This document shows, one piece after another, positions 43,352 to 52,965 of a stretch of DNA of 64,000 nt. The DNA is from Gemmatimonadota bacterium (GTDB taxonomy: Bacteria; Gemmatimonadota; Gemmatimonadetes; Gemmatimonadales; Gemmatimonadaceae): assembly GCA_026387915.1 (NCBI GenBank), contig JAPLKS010000014.1:62001-126000 (forward strand), written 5' to 3'. Within the stretch, counting starts at the first letter, position 1. Each line of letters opens with the position of its first letter. The notes below the pieces were generated by a model that had not been told where the DNA came from, made no database searches, and worked only from the letters and a program-made list of their open reading frames with translations. Made by a program: the position numbers and the translations under genes.

Positions 43352-43370
43352 ACTCCAACGGGTTATCGAC

Positions 43371-43793
43371 CTACTTTCGCTTATTGACCGTGGTGACCTC
43401 AATGGCACCGAGCTCGTGCCCCGGCCCGCGGAGCGCGACGGCCGCGTTCTGTTCGAGAAAACGCATGGACACCACCTGACTGAGCTTTACCGTCTTCAGT
43501 TCTTCAAGGGACGGCTGGCGCACGTCGTCGATATAGCAGATCACTTCGCTCGCGCCGCCGCCATTGCCCAAGACATTGGACGATGACGTATGCGACATGG
43601 TTGGATTCAGCCAGTTCGGACGCAGGAGCCGAATGGCGTCATACGCCGAGTGCATGCCGCTCGGCGTTTCCGCTAGGTCGTCCGCGGTGATGTGCGTGCG
43701 GTCGCCCTTCCGTTTGGTTTGCGCCTCTGCCGCCGCGGGAAGAGCGAACCCCGCGGCGGCCAACACGAGCGCGACGATCGATACTCCGCGCAT
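43371..43793 (-). CDS. Secreted protein with TonB-plug-like C-terminal part, unknown function
   Basis: A 140-residue protein with a signal peptide (VALVLAAAGFALPAAAEAQ). The C-terminal part (CYIDDVRQPSLEEL, VVSMRFLEQNAAVALRGPG, GAIEVTT) resembles the plug strand pattern of TonB receptors. No barrel is present. It overlaps the S9 peptidase by 1 nt on the same strand. The function is unknown. Confidence 0.6.
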   Translation of the reverse strand: MRGVSIVALVLAAAGFALPAAAEAQTKRKGDRTHITADDLAETPSGMHSAYDAIRLLRPNWLNPTMSHTSSSNVLGNGGGASEVICYIDDVRQPSLEELKTVKLSQVVSMRFLEQNAAVALRGPGHELGAIEVTTVNKRK

Positions 43794-46267
43794 TACGGAA
43801 TGATCGGCAGGCCAGGGACGTCCGGATCGTCCGGATCAACTGGCGAGCTACCGTCGCCCGGACCCATCGATCCATCCGGTGGGGTGATCTTGTAGTTGTC
43901 CGGCGGTGTCTTGCCAAGCAGGTACTGCACGAAGTAGTCCCAACGACGGCGAATGAAGTACGGCTCGTTGAGTCCGTGCGCCCGGTTGGGCGCCCACACG
44001 AGATCGTACTGCTTGTTGGCCTTGGTGAGCTCGTCAATAAGCTGCACGGTGTTGGCCGGATGCACGTTGTCGTCCATGTCGCCGTGCATCAGCATCAACT
44101 TGCCCTTCAGGTTCGCCGCGTACGTTTTGTTCGCCGAGGCGGTGTAGTTGTCTTCGCCGCGACGAGCGGTGTCCTTTTTGAGCAGCCCCTGATATTTCTC
44201 GGCCCAGTAGATGTTGTAGCTCCGGTTGTCGTGATTGCCGGAGCTGCTGACAGCGACCTTGAAGAAATCGGGGAAGCGCAGCATGGCGTCGGTGCTGGCA
44301 AAGGCGCCGCCCGAGTGGCCGTAGATGCCAACACGTTCAATGTCAATAAAGCTGTACTGCGCGGCGAGCTGTTTGATCACGGTGACGTGATCGGGGAGCC
44401 CGTTGTCGGTGAAGTTGCCGTAGTAGTTATCATGGAACGCTTTGGAGCGGTTCGGCGTGCCGATGTGGTCAATCTGCACGACGATAAAGCCGAGCTCGGC
44501 GATTGAAAACGGTTCGCCACCGCTCTTGTACGTCCACGAGCCAACCGAACCCACCTGCGGACCCGGGTAGATGTTGGAGATGATGGGATACTTCTTGGTT
44601 TCGTCAAGATTCGACGGCAGGTACATCACGCCGTAAATGTCGGTGACACCGTCGCGTGCCTTCGCCGCAAAGGTGCGGGCGTTCTTGAAGCCAAGGGCGG
44701 TGAGTTGCGTGATGTTCGCCTTGGCCAGCGTGTTGATGATGCGGCCCGTCGTGATGTCGCGGAGCACCGTCTCGGTGGGCTTTTCGATGCGGCTCATGCG
44801 GTCGACGATGTACTTGCCGCTCGGGCTCACCTCAACATCGTGGTACGAGTCTTCCGGGGTGAGGAGTGTCAGCCCCGTGCCGTCGAAGTTCACCTTGTAG
44901 AGCGCCTGATAGTACACGAAGTGATCGGCTTCGCGGCCGCGCGCGGTGAACCAAATCTGTTTGAGCTTCTCATCAACGTTGACGACCTTACCCACCTGCC
45001 ACGGACCGCTGGTGATCTGGTTCTTGACCTTCGCGTCGGGGCCGAGGCGGTAGAGGTGTCCCCAGCCGTCACGCTCGGACCACCAGATGACGTCCTGGCC
45101 GTCCTTGGTCACGTACCAGCTCGTGGGATCCGATGGCGGGGCGGTTTCTACGAACGTCTTGGTGGTATCGCGCGCCAGCAGCGTGGACTTGCCGGTGGCG
45201 GCGTCCACTTCCCACAAGTACGCGCTCTTGGAGGCGCGGGTGATGCCCGAGAGCTTCACCTTGTCGGAGTTCGGCGTCCAGACCGAGTCACGCAGGGAGT
45301 TGCTGGTCGTGAGCGAGGCCACCTTCAGCGGGAGCTGCACCACGACATTGGTCTTGGCGACGCGGTCGAGAATGTGCGCGCCCGGCACTGGGATGATCGA
45401 GTCGCCCGGCAGCGCATAGGGCTGCGAGAAGGCGCGCGGCCGCTGGGGCGTGTAGCTGATATAGGGCATGTGGCCCACGCCACGCGTGTCCTGGCGGGCG
45501 ACGAGCAACCGCTTCGAATCCGGCGCCCACACAATTTGCGGACGGCGCGGTGCGAGTCGTGGGGCCATCATTTGCTGCGGCGTGGGTTCACCCTGACCGT
45601 AGCCCCAGCCGACGACACCGTCGGTGGTGAGTTGTGTGGTGTCGCCGCCGTGACGCGGGCGCACAAAGACGTTGAAATTCGTCACGAATGCTTCCCACTT
45701 TTTGTCCGGGGAGAGCACGAACTGCGTTTCAGTGGGGATCGTGTCACCAGCCACGCAGCTGTACGCGGTGATGTCACAGGTCACGCGCTTGCGGCCGACG
45801 CGGAACTCAATATTCCGTTCGTCTTCGTTGTCTTTGGTAAAACGGAACGACTGAAACGGAAGCTTGTTGCCGTCGACTGCGGAGTCGGTGGCCACGGTAA
45901 TGGCCGCTGCGAGGCGGGCGTTCTCGAAGAGCGGACGAATCGCGTTCGTGGCCGCATCGACGTACATGAAGTCCGCGCCGTTCTTGGTTTTATTGCGGAA
46001 CCAAAAGCGCGAGCCATCCTTGTACCACTGAGGCTGCACGACGTCGCCGTACACGAGCTTGCTCGTGTTCCACGGGAGCATTTGTTCGGCGCGCGTGTAT
46101 CGCTCCACCATCGTGCGTGGGGCGGCTGGCGCTGCAACGCTGGTGGTCACGTTGACCGTCGTCGCAGCCTGCGTGGCGGCTTGTGCACGGACGGCTCGTG
46201 GTGCAGTCGCGCCAGCAAACGCCGTCAGCGCCACTGCGGCAATGGCGGGTGAGAATCTCGTGCGCAT
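43793..46267 (-). CDS. S9-family prolyl oligopeptidase / dipeptidyl peptidase IV-like
   Basis: An 824-residue secreted peptidase. A signal peptide (AAVALTAFAGATAPRAVRAQ) precedes a DPP IV-type beta-propeller N-terminal half. The catalytic alpha/beta-hydrolase follows: Ser in GIYGHSGGAFAS near 648, Asp in MHGDMDDNVHP, and His in RAHGLNE near the C terminus. It cleaves peptides, often after Pro or Ala. It is followed by the 140-residue gene in the same operon. Confidence 0.92.
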   Translation of the reverse strand: MRTRFSPAIAAVALTAFAGATAPRAVRAQAATQAATTVNVTTSVAAPAAPRTMVERYTRAEQMLPWNTSKLVYGDVVQPQWYKDGSRFWFRNKTKNGADFMYVDAATNAIRPLFENARLAAAITVATDSAVDGNKLPFQSFRFTKDNEDERNIEFRVGRKRVTCDITAYSCVAGDTIPTETQFVLSPDKKWEAFVTNFNVFVRPRHGGDTTQLTTDGVVGWGYGQGEPTPQQMMAPRLAPRRPQIVWAPDSKRLLVARQDTRGVGHMPYISYTPQRPRAFSQPYALPGDSIIPVPGAHILDRVAKTNVVVQLPLKVASLTTSNSLRDSVWTPNSDKVKLSGITRASKSAYLWEVDAATGKSTLLARDTTKTFVETAPPSDPTSWYVTKDGQDVIWWSERDGWGHLYRLGPDAKVKNQITSGPWQVGKVVNVDEKLKQIWFTARGREADHFVYYQALYKVNFDGTGLTLLTPEDSYHDVEVSPSGKYIVDRMSRIEKPTETVLRDITTGRIINTLAKANITQLTALGFKNARTFAAKARDGVTDIYGVMYLPSNLDETKKYPIISNIYPGPQVGSVGSWTYKSGGEPFSIAELGFIVVQIDHIGTPNRSKAFHDNYYGNFTDNGLPDHVTVIKQLAAQYSFIDIERVGIYGHSGGAFASTDAMLRFPDFFKVAVSSSGNHDNRSYNIYWAEKYQGLLKKDTARRGEDNYTASANKTYAANLKGKLMLMHGDMDDNVHPANTVQLIDELTKANKQYDLVWAPNRAHGLNEPYFIRRRWDYFVQYLLGKTPPDNYKITPPDGSMGPGDGSSPVDPDDPDVPGLPIIP

Positions 46268-46364
46268 CGAACGACCTCGTTAGTGGGAGACGTTTCTTAG
46301 AGAACGCAGGTGCAAACGTACACTTCTTCGTCCCATTCCTCCAGCACAGAGCCGTCGGAGGGAG

Positions 46365-47738
46365 CTACCGATACGGGGCGAGCTGAGTCTGAACGGACTT
46401 TCTGTCCCCAATGACTGTGATCGTCATGTGCGCCGGATCGAGCTGTTCCTGCGCCATTCGCCGCACGTCCTGCGGCGTCACCGCCATGACCCGCTGCACG
46501 TAACCGGTGAGGTACGCCTCTCCCAGCCGGAACTCGTCAAGGAACTGTAGCCGGCTCACCACCCCCCACCGCGAACTGTTCTGAATCACGAATAGTCCTA
46601 TCAGGTTTTGCTTGATGCCGTCGAGCTCAGCCGCTGGAGGGGCCTCGGCGCGTAGCCGCTCGATCTCGCCCAGTATTTCCTTGAGGGCGTTGCCGGTGTC
46701 TTTGGTGGTGACGTCTGCGGTCTCGACCCAGTAGCTCGCGCCGCGGTGCTGCCACAGGATGGAGTTGGGCGAGTAGGTGTAGCCTTTGTCCTCGCGAATG
46801 TTGGTCGTGATGCGCGAACCAAAGGCGCCACCGAGGAGCGCGTCGGTGACCTCAAGCTTCGTGAAGTCCGGATGCGATGGGCCGATCACAGGAAGCCCAA
46901 TCCAGATTGTGCTCTGCGGCGCGTCAGGCCGGTCTTCAAGCGCGAGCTGACGACTGGTGCTCCCCACGGCGGGACGGTCTTTGGCCGGCGTACCGGCATC
47001 CCAGTCAGAGAACGATTCGCGCGCGGCTTTCTCCACCGCCGCATCGTCAAAGACGCCGCTTACATACAAGTGGGCGCGCACGGCGCCGAAGTTGTCATCA
47101 AAAAAGTTGCGAAGGTGCCCGATCTCGAGTGCCTTGAGTGTGGCTTCTGTGGAATACGGCCGCCCAAACGGGTGGTCCGGAAAGAGCAGCCCTCGCCAGC
47201 GTTGCCGTGCTTGATCCCCGGCTTGCTGCATCGTGATGGCCAAAGTGCGAAGCGCGTTTTGTCGCACACGCTCGAAGTCGGCTTTTTCGAAGCGCGGATG
47301 GTGCGCCACGTCCGACACGAGGGACACAAACTTGGCCGCGTGGATGCTCAACACTTCGCCGCCGATCGTTGACTGCACCGCACCGGCCGTCGCGCTAATG
47401 CTTCCACCCATCTCCGCGGCTTCGCGCGAGAGTTGCTGAGCCGTGTGCATGATCGTGCCTTCGAGCAGCAGATCGGTGGTGAGCGCAGCAAGCCCAGGGG
47501 CAAAGGGCGGTTCGTCGATGGCGCCGGTCTCCATGGCGAGCGAGACGACGGCCTTCGGCACGGAGCCGTAGTGCACGAGCGTCACCTTCAGTCCGTTGCG
47601 CAACGTAAAGGTGCGATGCACTGGGAGGGTGAACGGCTTCGGTGAGCCGGGCTTTGGTGCTTGCGCGACGAGGGGGGACGTAGTGGACGCCGCGGTGATC
47701 GCGGCGGCGAGCGCCCCCCAGATGATGACAGCCCTCAT
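46365..47738 (-). CDS. M16-family peptidase homologue, non-catalytic partner
   Basis: A 457-residue secreted protein (signal peptide AVIIWGALAAAITAASTTSPLVAQ) with the M16 fold (FTLRNGLKVTLVHYG, then a C-terminal M16 half). The zinc motif HxxEH is missing: the position reads GLAALTTDLLLEGT. It has the R/Y-type C-terminal half seen in inactive partners. It overlaps the active M16 gene by 4 nt, so the two probably form a heterodimer. Confidence 0.9.
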   Translation of the reverse strand: MRAVIIWGALAAAITAASTTSPLVAQAPKPGSPKPFTLPVHRTFTLRNGLKVTLVHYGSVPKAVVSLAMETGAIDEPPFAPGLAALTTDLLLEGTIMHTAQQLSREAAEMGGSISATAGAVQSTIGGEVLSIHAAKFVSLVSDVAHHPRFEKADFERVRQNALRTLAITMQQAGDQARQRWRGLLFPDHPFGRPYSTEATLKALEIGHLRNFFDDNFGAVRAHLYVSGVFDDAAVEKAARESFSDWDAGTPAKDRPAVGSTSRQLALEDRPDAPQSTIWIGLPVIGPSHPDFTKLEVTDALLGGAFGSRITTNIREDKGYTYSPNSILWQHRGASYWVETADVTTKDTGNALKEILGEIERLRAEAPPAAELDGIKQNLIGLFVIQNSSRWGVVSRLQFLDEFRLGEAYLTGYVQRVMAVTPQDVRRMAQEQLDPAHMTITVIGDRKSVQTQLAPYR

Positions 47739-49165
47739 GGCGCACCTCCGGACGTCTTGGCACCGGGGACGATGGTGTACACCGTGCGATTTTCCTTATT
47801 GAGCCACTCTTTGGCCACCTTCTGAATCAACGCCGGCGTCACCGCGTCAAATCCACGCTCAAGAAAATTGACGCGCGCCGGATCGCCGTCGAACAGCGCG
47901 AAGCTCGCGAGGAGATCGAGTTTGCCAAGACCGAAACTTTCGTCGGCGATTCCATAGAGTTGCGAGCGCATCTTGGTCTTGGTGCGCGTCAGTGTGGCGG
48001 CATCCACGGGCTTGGCGCGGAGCAAGTCCAGTTCTTTGTCGATCACAGTGAGCAGTGCACTCGCGGGCTTGTTGGTGTCGTGATACGCGGTCACCACCCA
48101 GAGCATGGGTCCTTCGTAGTTGAACTGGTTGCCAAGTCCCCAGTTGATCCCCGCGTTGATCTCGCCCGTCAGGTTGGCGCGCTGCACGAGGGCGTCATAG
48201 AGTCGGCTGTCGCGCCCCTGCGCGAGGAGTTGATCGATCAAGCCCATCGCAAACCATTCGGGGGTCCACCGCGGCGGGACATGCCACGCAAGGCCGAGCG
48301 CCGGTCGGTTGGCCAGTGAATCCACGCGCGAGTGCGTCCGTTCCACAGCTTGATGCGGCTCACCGACATCCAATGGCGGGGGTGGCTCACTGGCCTTGAT
48401 GTCGCTGAAGTACTTCAGCACCCAGGCGCGCGCATCGGCGGGATTGAAGTCGCCGACCACGGCGAGCACGGCATTATTGGGTGCGTAGTAGGTGCGGAAG
48501 AATGTTCGCGCATTCTCGAGGGTGGCCGCGTCGAGATCCTTGAAATCGCCGTAAAAATCGTGCGCGTTGGCCCAGTTGGTGTTGGCGGTCATCGGCAAGT
48601 CGATCCACGGAAAGCCGCCGTAGGGCTGATTCTGGACGTTCACGCGGACTTCGTTTTTCACCACGTCGCGCTGGTTGTCTATGTTCGTCTGGTCAATCTG
48701 CAGGCCGCGCATGCGGTCGGCTTCGGCCCACAAAATCGTCTCAAGGACGTGAGCCGGGACGACTTCGTAATAGTTGGTGAAGTCGAAACGCGTGGAGCCG
48801 TTGAGAATGCCGCCGTTGTTTTCGATGAGCTTTACAAACTGCATCTTGCCCATGTTCTGCGAGCCTTGGAACATCAGGTGCTCAAATAGGTGGGCAAAAC
48901 CGGTGCGGTCGCGTGGTTCGGTGCGGAATCCAACCTTATAGTAGACCCCCACGCCGACGGTGGGCGCGGTGGTGTCGCGTGAAAAGACCACCCGGAGGCC
49001 GTTGCCGAGTGTCCAGTAGTCGGTGGCAATGTTGAGTCGCGGCGTCGCGGCGGTTTGCGGCGCGGAGGGTGCCGCAGGAGCAGCGCGTTTGGGGCGCTGG
49101 GCGTCCAAGGTGGAGCAGGCCGCGAAAAGGAGCGCAGCGGTTCGGGCCGCGCGGAACGGGGGCAT
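47735..49165 (-). CDS. M16-family zinc peptidase, catalytic
   Basis: A 476-residue secreted metallopeptidase from the ATG at 49165, where a signal peptide begins (AARTAALLFAACSTLDAQ); an in-frame start at 49210 is less likely. The inverted zinc motif is HLFEH (FAHLFEHLMFQG), with the downstream Glu about 75 residues on (ETILWAEADRM region). Substrates of such pairs are small peptides and unfolded fragments. The divergent methyltransferase begins within 50 bp. Confidence 0.92.
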   Translation of the reverse strand: MPPFRAARTAALLFAACSTLDAQRPKRAAPAAPSAPQTAATPRLNIATDYWTLGNGLRVVFSRDTTAPTVGVGVYYKVGFRTEPRDRTGFAHLFEHLMFQGSQNMGKMQFVKLIENNGGILNGSTRFDFTNYYEVVPAHVLETILWAEADRMRGLQIDQTNIDNQRDVVKNEVRVNVQNQPYGGFPWIDLPMTANTNWANAHDFYGDFKDLDAATLENARTFFRTYYAPNNAVLAVVGDFNPADARAWVLKYFSDIKASEPPPPLDVGEPHQAVERTHSRVDSLANRPALGLAWHVPPRWTPEWFAMGLIDQLLAQGRDSRLYDALVQRANLTGEINAGINWGLGNQFNYEGPMLWVVTAYHDTNKPASALLTVIDKELDLLRAKPVDAATLTRTKTKMRSQLYGIADESFGLGKLDLLASFALFDGDPARVNFLERGFDAVTPALIQKVAKEWLNKENRTVYTIVPGAKTSGGAP

Positions 49166-49214
49166 TGCGGGCAATCTCAGGCGAGGGGCAGGCGGGGGCA
49201 CCGGGGACACTAGA

Positions 49215-50105
49215 ATGTCCGCTCCGGCGCGCCTGGTGGCAACTGCGCGCTATCTTGTGTCCGTGATAACGGTCTACCGTGGCGACAACCTGAAGGTGCT
49301 CCGTCCGTTCACGGACGGCGCGTTTGATCTCATTTATATCGATCCGCCCTTCAATACGGGGCGCGTGCAGCGCCGGAGCCGCGTGCGGACACGCGCCGAC
49401 GTGGACGGCTCCCGCACCGGGTTCGGCGGCCGCCGCTACGCGGTAGAAAGTGTGGCCAGCGGCGCCTACGGCGACAGCTTCGGCGACTACCTCGGCTTTC
49501 TCGGCCCTCGGCTTGAGGAAGCACGCCGACTGCTCAGCGCCACCGGGAGCCTGTTCGTGCACCTCGATGCGCGTGAGGTGCATTACGTGAAAGTGTGGAT
49601 GGACACCCTTTTCGGTCGCGCAAGCTTTATCAACGAGATCGTGTGGGCGTACGACTATGGCGCTCGCTCAACCAAGCGGTGGTCGGCCAAACACGACACC
49701 ATTCTCTGGTACGCAAAGGACCCGGAGCGGTACACCTTCAATGCGGCCGCCAGCGATCGGTTGCCGTACATGGCGCCCGGGCTGGTGACGCCGGAGAAGC
49801 GTGCGCGCGGCAAGATGCCCACGGATACATGGTGGAACACGATCGTCAGCCCAACCGGCAAGGAAAAAACAGGCTACCCCACACAAAAGCCGCTCGCGAT
49901 TCTCGAGCGCATTGTGAAGGTGCATTCGTCGCCGGGCGACCAGTTGCTCGACTTCTTTGCGGGGAGCGGTTCGTTTGGCGATGCCGCGGACCGGCACGGA
50001 CGCGACGTTACCCTCGTTGACGAGAGCGCCGAAGCCATTCGCGTAATGCGCGCGCGGTTCCGCGGGCGTGAGGTGCGGTTCGTGCCGGTGCGCTCGGCGC
50101 GTTAG
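49215..50105 (+). CDS. Orphan DNA methyltransferase, beta class (N6-adenine or N4-cytosine)
   Basis: A 296-residue protein. Motif IV (DLIYIDPPFNTG) near residue 34 precedes motif I (LDFFAGSGSFGDA) near 250, the order of the beta class, with the target-recognition region between them. The DPPF catalytic loop is typical of amino-methyltransferases (N6A or N4C). The ATG at 49215 is used; a GTG at 49263 (VITVYRGDN) would begin at the domain itself. No endonuclease gene is near, so it is an orphan. A GGCGCC-type tandem repeat follows the stop. Confidence 0.85.
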   Translation: MSAPARLVATARYLVSVITVYRGDNLKVLRPFTDGAFDLIYIDPPFNTGRVQRRSRVRTRADVDGSRTGFGGRRYAVESVASGAYGDSFGDYLGFLGPRLEEARRLLSATGSLFVHLDAREVHYVKVWMDTLFGRASFINEIVWAYDYGARSTKRWSAKHDTILWYAKDPERYTFNAAASDRLPYMAPGLVTPEKRARGKMPTDTWWNTIVSPTGKEKTGYPTQKPLAILERIVKVHSSPGDQLLDFFAGSGSFGDAADRHGRDVTLVDESAEAIRVMRARFRGREVRFVPVRSAR

Positions 50106-50107
50106 GG

Positions 50108-50195
50108 GGCGCCCGTTGGCGCCCGTTGGCGCCCAGCGGCGCCCAGCGGCGCCCAGCGGCGCCCGCCCAGCGGCGCCCAGCGGCGCCCGGCGGCG
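50108..50195. repeat. GGCGCC decamer tandem repeat
   Basis: About eight near-copies of a 10-bp unit (ggcgcccagc or ggcgcccgtt, last copy ggcgcccggc, one copy with a 4-base insertion) lie between the stops of two convergent genes. Every unit holds the palindrome GGCGCC. It may act as a structured terminator, a replication-slippage tract, or a cluster of binding or methylation sites. Confidence 0.85.
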
Positions 50196-50226
50196 TGGCT
50201 TGGGTTTCGGAGGCGCTAGCGGTGTG

Positions 50227-51711
50227 CTACCGCTCCAACGAGCGCTCAATCGCGCCACACACCGTCTTTAGCACGTGAATGCGCGCCCAATGCTTGTCGT
50301 TGGAGGGCACTAATGTCCACGGCGCCTTGGTGGTGCTCGTCCGGTCTACCATGTCGCACGCCGCCTGCCGATACGCATCCCACTTCTTGCGATTGCGCCA
50401 GTCGTCGTCGGTAATCTTGAACTGCTTGAACGGCGTGCGCTCGCGGTCCTTAAACCGCTTGAGCTGCTCGTCCTTCGTCACGGCGAGCCAGAATTTTACG
50501 ACCACAACGCCAAATCGCACCATCTGGTGCTCAAAGTCGTTGATCTCGCTATACGCGCGCATCCACTCCGATTCCGGGGCAAATCCTTCGACGCGCTCCA
50601 CCAACACCCGTCCGTACCACGACCGGTCAAAGATTGTGGCGCCGCCGAGCTTTGGCACGTGCCGCCAGAATCGCCAGAGATACGGCTGTGCACGCTCTTC
50701 CTCTGTGGGCGCCGCAATGGGAATGATCTCGTATTGTCGCGGGTCCAGCGGCCCGACGATGCGTCGAATCGCGCCTCCCTTGCCGGCGGCATCATTCCCT
50801 TCGAATACTGCAACGAGCGCACGATCGCGAAACCGGCGGTCACGGGTAAGGGTCGCCAATTTCCCTTGCCACCGTTCGAGTTGCGTCTCGTACTTGGCCT
50901 TGGTGATCGTCTTGGAAAAATCGAGTTCGCTCAGGACATCTTTGGCGTCGATCGGCGGCAACAACGGTGGTGTCCGATCCACCGCGCGGGCGGATTTCTT
51001 TTCTGCCACACGCTCCTGCACCGCAGCGAGCACACTCTGGCCTACCGTGAGATCGCGATAGCGCTCGTCCGTGGCTTCGGTAATGAGCCAAGGCGCGTCG
51101 CCGCTGCTGGTTTGCCGAATGAAGTGCTCCGCCACTTTGCGAAAAGCGTCATACCGTTTGAGCCGTTGACGATCCAACGCCGTGACTCGCCAAGCGGTCT
51201 TCGGATCCTTGGCCAGCGTCTTGAGGCGTAGCCGCTGCGCTTCTTTGGGAATGTGCAGCCAGTACTTGAGGAGCAACGCCCCTTCGGCGACGAGCATGCG
51301 CTCGAATCGCACAATACGCTGAATGCTCTGGTCGAGCTCCGCGGCCGTGGAGCGCCCTTCGGCGCGATCCACAATCGGCGTGGTGTGCCATCCGCCAAAC
51401 AGAATGCCGATCTTTCCTTTGGGCGGCAGCGATTGCCAGAAGCGCCACATCGGAGGGCGTTGGCGTTCGTCGTCAGTCGGCTCTGGAAAGGAGCGCACCG
51501 AGATATGCCGAGGGTCCATCCACTCGAGCAGGCGCTTGACCGTCTCGCCGCTGGTGGCGCCGTCCACGCCGCCAATGAGCAGAATGACGGGGCAGCGCTT
51601 TTGCTGTGAGAGCGCGAACTGCGCTTGCAACAGCGCCTCGCGCAGGGCGGGGACCTGTGCGTCCCAACGCTTCTTGTCTACGGTGTGGCCAAGCTCGGCG
51701 GATTCGAACAT
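50227..51711 (-). CDS. Two-domain PPK2 (polyphosphate:AMP phosphotransferase-like)
   Basis: A 494-residue fusion of two PPK2 domains, the class II layout of polyphosphate:AMP phosphotransferase (PAP). The C-terminal domain keeps the Walker A (EGNDAAGKGGAIRRI) and the Walker B/lid elements (IFDRSWYGRVLVERVEGF). The N-terminal copy is degenerate at the P-loop (GGVDGATSGE, without Lys) and is probably structural. It would phosphorylate AMP to ADP with polyphosphate. It lies downstream of a secreted unknown gene on the same strand. Confidence 0.9.
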   Translation of the reverse strand: MFESAELGHTVDKKRWDAQVPALREALLQAQFALSQQKRCPVILLIGGVDGATSGETVKRLLEWMDPRHISVRSFPEPTDDERQRPPMWRFWQSLPPKGKIGILFGGWHTTPIVDRAEGRSTAAELDQSIQRIVRFERMLVAEGALLLKYWLHIPKEAQRLRLKTLAKDPKTAWRVTALDRQRLKRYDAFRKVAEHFIRQTSSGDAPWLITEATDERYRDLTVGQSVLAAVQERVAEKKSARAVDRTPPLLPPIDAKDVLSELDFSKTITKAKYETQLERWQGKLATLTRDRRFRDRALVAVFEGNDAAGKGGAIRRIVGPLDPRQYEIIPIAAPTEEERAQPYLWRFWRHVPKLGGATIFDRSWYGRVLVERVEGFAPESEWMRAYSEINDFEHQMVRFGVVVVKFWLAVTKDEQLKRFKDRERTPFKQFKITDDDWRNRKKWDAYRQAACDMVDRTSTTKAPWTLVPSNDKHWARIHVLKTVCGAIERSLER

Positions 51712-51800
51712 GCTTTCACACTAACGCCGGGGGGCGTGGGCGCAACAGACGAAAACCGGACAGCCGGCCTGCTAACCAGTGAGCCGTCCCCGTGATGACG

Positions 51801-52871
51801 CTACTGATACTGGATGTAGAGCGGCCGCGGATTGAGCTTGAGGATCTGGGCAATGGTCGTGCGCGGGTTGTCGTTGCGTTCCTTATAGAACTGCTTCCAC
51901 CCCACGAACTGCACCGGTTCTGCCTTAATCCATTTCATGAACGTATTGCGCTTGAGCCAGGGCGGCCCAAAGCCATCCATGTCCATCACGATTTGCACGC
52001 GTGGGTCGAGCTTGATCAGGTGCGAGTTCGTGACGCCGCGCTGCGTGAAGCGATGCACCACCAACACCTTCGGCGGCAGTTTGTACTGCGTGACGAGGTC
52101 GGCGAGAAAGTCGCGCGCAATATTCACGTCGGCCGCATCAAATGAACCGATCTTCTTTCCCGGTACCGTGCCGTCCTTCATCGAGAATTCGGGATCAATG
52201 CCCAAGTGAAAGTTCGGCCGCATCAGGAACTTGGCGAGCCGCGGGAGTTCGTCGCGCAGATTGCTCTGGCCCACCTGAATGTCCAAAAACACTAAGGCGT
52301 TCCGCTTGGCGGCCCAGCCGGCCACCTTCTCGATGAGCGATGAGTCCATGCGCAACCGATACCGACCGTCGCACCCCGGGCCGCCCTGCGCTACCACCGC
52401 AATCAGGTGCAGCGCCGGCTGCACCGGCGTGGTGGGGTCGGCCTTGGTCCACGCGGCCACTTCGGCGTCGAGCATGCGAAGCATTTCGTCCGGCTGATAC
52501 TCGCCGAGCACGCCCATGCGCTGCGACAGCGGATTCCCGTAATAGGCGATGATGCGCTTGGCGGGGAGAATCGACCCCGGCAACGGTTCAGGTCCTTTGA
52601 CGGGCCACTTCGCGTTCAGGATCGAATCTTCACGTGCATGCGCGAGGCTGTCGGGGTCGGCGAGCTGGGTCTTCCACGATCCCTTTTTTCCGGCCTTTGT
52701 CGCTTTCGCCCCAGCCGCGGCTTTGGGGCTCTTTTTCGCCCCAGCTTTCGCCGCCTGAGCAGCGCTTTTCTTCGGCGCCGAATCGGCAGGGGTACGGGCG
52801 GTGTCCTGCTGCGCGACGAGGAACGCGGGCAGGAACAGCGCGAGGGCGAGGGTGCGGCTGGAATTCATCAT
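51801..52871 (-). CDS. Secreted protein of unknown function with Lys/Ala-rich linker
   Basis: A 356-residue protein from the first of two adjacent ATGs (52871, 52868). A signal peptide (LALALFLPAFLVAQ) is followed by a low-complexity Lys/Ala linker of about 45 residues (KKSAAQAAKAGAKKSPKAAA). A globular part follows that resembles a TIM-barrel, perhaps glycosidase-like (RIIAYYGNP, FLDIQVGQS, FHLGIDPEFSM). I cannot name a family or catalytic residues. Confidence 0.65.
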   Translation of the reverse strand: MMNSSRTLALALFLPAFLVAQQDTARTPADSAPKKSAAQAAKAGAKKSPKAAAGAKATKAGKKGSWKTQLADPDSLAHAREDSILNAKWPVKGPEPLPGSILPAKRIIAYYGNPLSQRMGVLGEYQPDEMLRMLDAEVAAWTKADPTTPVQPALHLIAVVAQGGPGCDGRYRLRMDSSLIEKVAGWAAKRNALVFLDIQVGQSNLRDELPRLAKFLMRPNFHLGIDPEFSMKDGTVPGKKIGSFDAADVNIARDFLADLVTQYKLPPKVLVVHRFTQRGVTNSHLIKLDPRVQIVMDMDGFGPPWLKRNTFMKWIKAEPVQFVGWKQFYKERNDNPRTTIAQILKLNPRPLYIQYQ

Positions 52872-52965
52872 CTCGCGCGGAGACGACCCGCCCCAGCGTC
52901 TCGTCACGGCAAGACTACTGGCCGACGTCCCCACGCCCGGCTACGAGGTAATCACACGCTCCCCA

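Noticed and set aside
50108-50195. CRISPR array
   Set aside because: The repeat unit is 10 bp with no unique spacers and no cas genes nearby; it is a simple tandem repeat.
51801-52871. Assignment as a glycosidase
   Set aside because: The predicted barrel-like segments are suggestive only, and no catalytic Glu/Asp pair could be placed with confidence.
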